Origin: an uncultured Eubacteriales bacterium
GTDB lineage: Bacteria > Bacillota > Clostridia > Oscillospirales > Oscillospiraceae
DNA: 64,000 nt
Assembly (NCBI GenBank): GCA_905198835.1
Contig: CAJKDY010000006.1
Coordinates: 62,001-126,000 of the forward strand
Direction: 5' to 3'
Shown one piece after another: positions 63,591-64,000 of the stretch. The notes below the pieces were generated by a model. The model saw only the letters and a list, made by a program, of their open reading frames with translations, had not been told where the DNA came from and searched no databases. A program made the translations under genes and the position numbers. Position 1 is the first letter of the stretch. Every line of letters begins with the position of its first letter.

Positions 63591-64000
63591 CTATACCAGA
63601 TCAGCGATGACGCTCTCCCACTCCGGGAGAGTGAGGCCGGGTTGGGCGCTGAGGGAATAGGCGTATTCTCCGTCGCTCCACACCGCCAGGGCGTACGTTT
63701 CGCCGTCACCCTTCAGCGTGACCTCCATGCCCACAATTTCGTGGGTCATGGTCTCGGCGTAGACGTTATGATCGCCGGAGTTGTCTTCGCTCCCTACAGA
63801 CTGGCGGAAGGTGACGGTCCGATCCTGCCCGGTATATCTGACCTGGGCCAGGTCGTTCCAGAAGGAGGTATAGGTCACCTCGCCCGCCTGGAAGGGGAGG
63901 GCGGACACCTCCCTGACCGAAAAGCCCACCGCCTGGCTCAAAGCGGCAGCGTCGGCCACATCCACGATCCCGTTGCCCACCATCACAAACTCAGAGGGCT
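63591..64000 (-). CDS. DUF4367-like protein, N-terminal part outside the window
   Basis: The minus-strand frame is open to the window edge (codons for PSEFV precede the first ATG at 63986 and no ribosome-binding site is near it), so only the C-terminal 136 residues are seen. The pattern (AQVRYTGQDRTVTFRQS, GSEDNSGDHNVY, VTLKGDGETYALAVWSDG, YAYSLSAQPGLTLPEW) fits DUF4367, which in many clostridia forms the outer domain of anti-sigma-like membrane proteins. The part that would show a membrane helix or zinc finger is missing. Confidence 0.75.
   Translation of the reverse strand, partial: PSEFVMVGNGIVDVADAAALSQAVGFSVREVSALPFQAGEVTYTSFWNDLAQVRYTGQDRTVTFRQSVGSEDNSGDHNVYAETMTHEIVGMEVTLKGDGETYALAVWSDGEYAYSLSAQPGLTLPEWESVIADLV

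Noticed and set aside
1..64000. CRISPR arrays, insertion sequences, prophage genes, tRNA or rRNA genes
   Set aside because: I saw no spaced direct repeats of CRISPR type, no transposase or integrase frame, and no tRNA- or rRNA-like sequence on reading through.

Overview
The window is GC-rich chromosomal DNA from a spore-forming Firmicute. The sporulation genes yabP, yabQ and spoIVA, the order yabP-yabQ-divIC-yabR, T-box, THF and TPP leaders, ECF transporter S components and strong AGGAGG ribosome-binding sites together point to a gut clostridium of the Oscillospiraceae type (relatives of Flavonifractor, Lawsonibacter or Intestinimonas). I infer this from gene content and style; no 16S gene is present to settle it. 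Almost all of the sequence is ordinary core genome. There is no CRISPR array, tRNA, rRNA, transposase or prophage.

Layout. 1-4.6 kb: the end of a VanW/G5 wall protein, a cysteine desulfurase, a MATE exporter and RidA. 4.6-7.4 kb: a lone PTS IIC gene divergent from the sporulation/division cluster yabP-yabQ-divIC-yabR. 7.4-12.5 kb: an amidohydrolase with a lone fumarase alpha subunit, hibernation factor HPF, and galactofuranose synthesis (glf plus a GT2). 12.5-15.4 kb: copper resistance (csoR, copA with a fused C-terminal CopZ-like domain). 15.4-28.5 kb, mostly minus strand: a secreted pectinesterase, an FAD protein, rplS, pepV, a YheO-like regulator, an alanine/sodium symporter, folT under a THF riboswitch, and glmS. 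28.7-35.2 kb: an M15 peptidase, a WecG-type glycosyltransferase, tmk, a DJ-1 protein, a tiny cysteine-rich membrane peptide, mltG and a U32 protein. 35.2-42.8 kb: cysE-cysS-rhomboid-miaA-hfq, an HlyD-like adaptor, and yggS-sepF-divIVA. 42.8-49.7 kb: MATE, an ileS-type T-box leader, two AT-rich foreign genes, then ileS-lspA-rluD. 49.7-54.8 kb: a two-component/ABC module, a TPP riboswitch with thiT, and a HAD phosphatase. 54.8-64 kb: a small DUF6809/XRE pair, an S41 protease with SLH repeats, spoIVA, and the phosphate operon pstSCAB-phoU with a response regulator.

Regulation is unusually legible. Several sigma-A promoters with 16-17 bp spacers, two sigma-E-like promoters (yabP, spoIVA), a CsoR operator, Pho boxes and three metabolite- or tRNA-sensing leaders can be read directly.

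The most unusual points are: (1) a WapI-like immunity gene and a GIY-YIG nuclease-like gene lying between the T-box leader and ileS; (2) a 53-residue peptide with 15 cysteines and a sporulation-like promoter; (3) a GTTTACATAA word in five copies, all on one strand regardless of gene direction; (4) an in-frame CopZ domain in copA with its own ideal ribosome-binding site; (5) yabQ running 200 bp into divIC; (6) structured, unexplained leaders or repeats before the amidohydrolase gene, glmS and divIVA.
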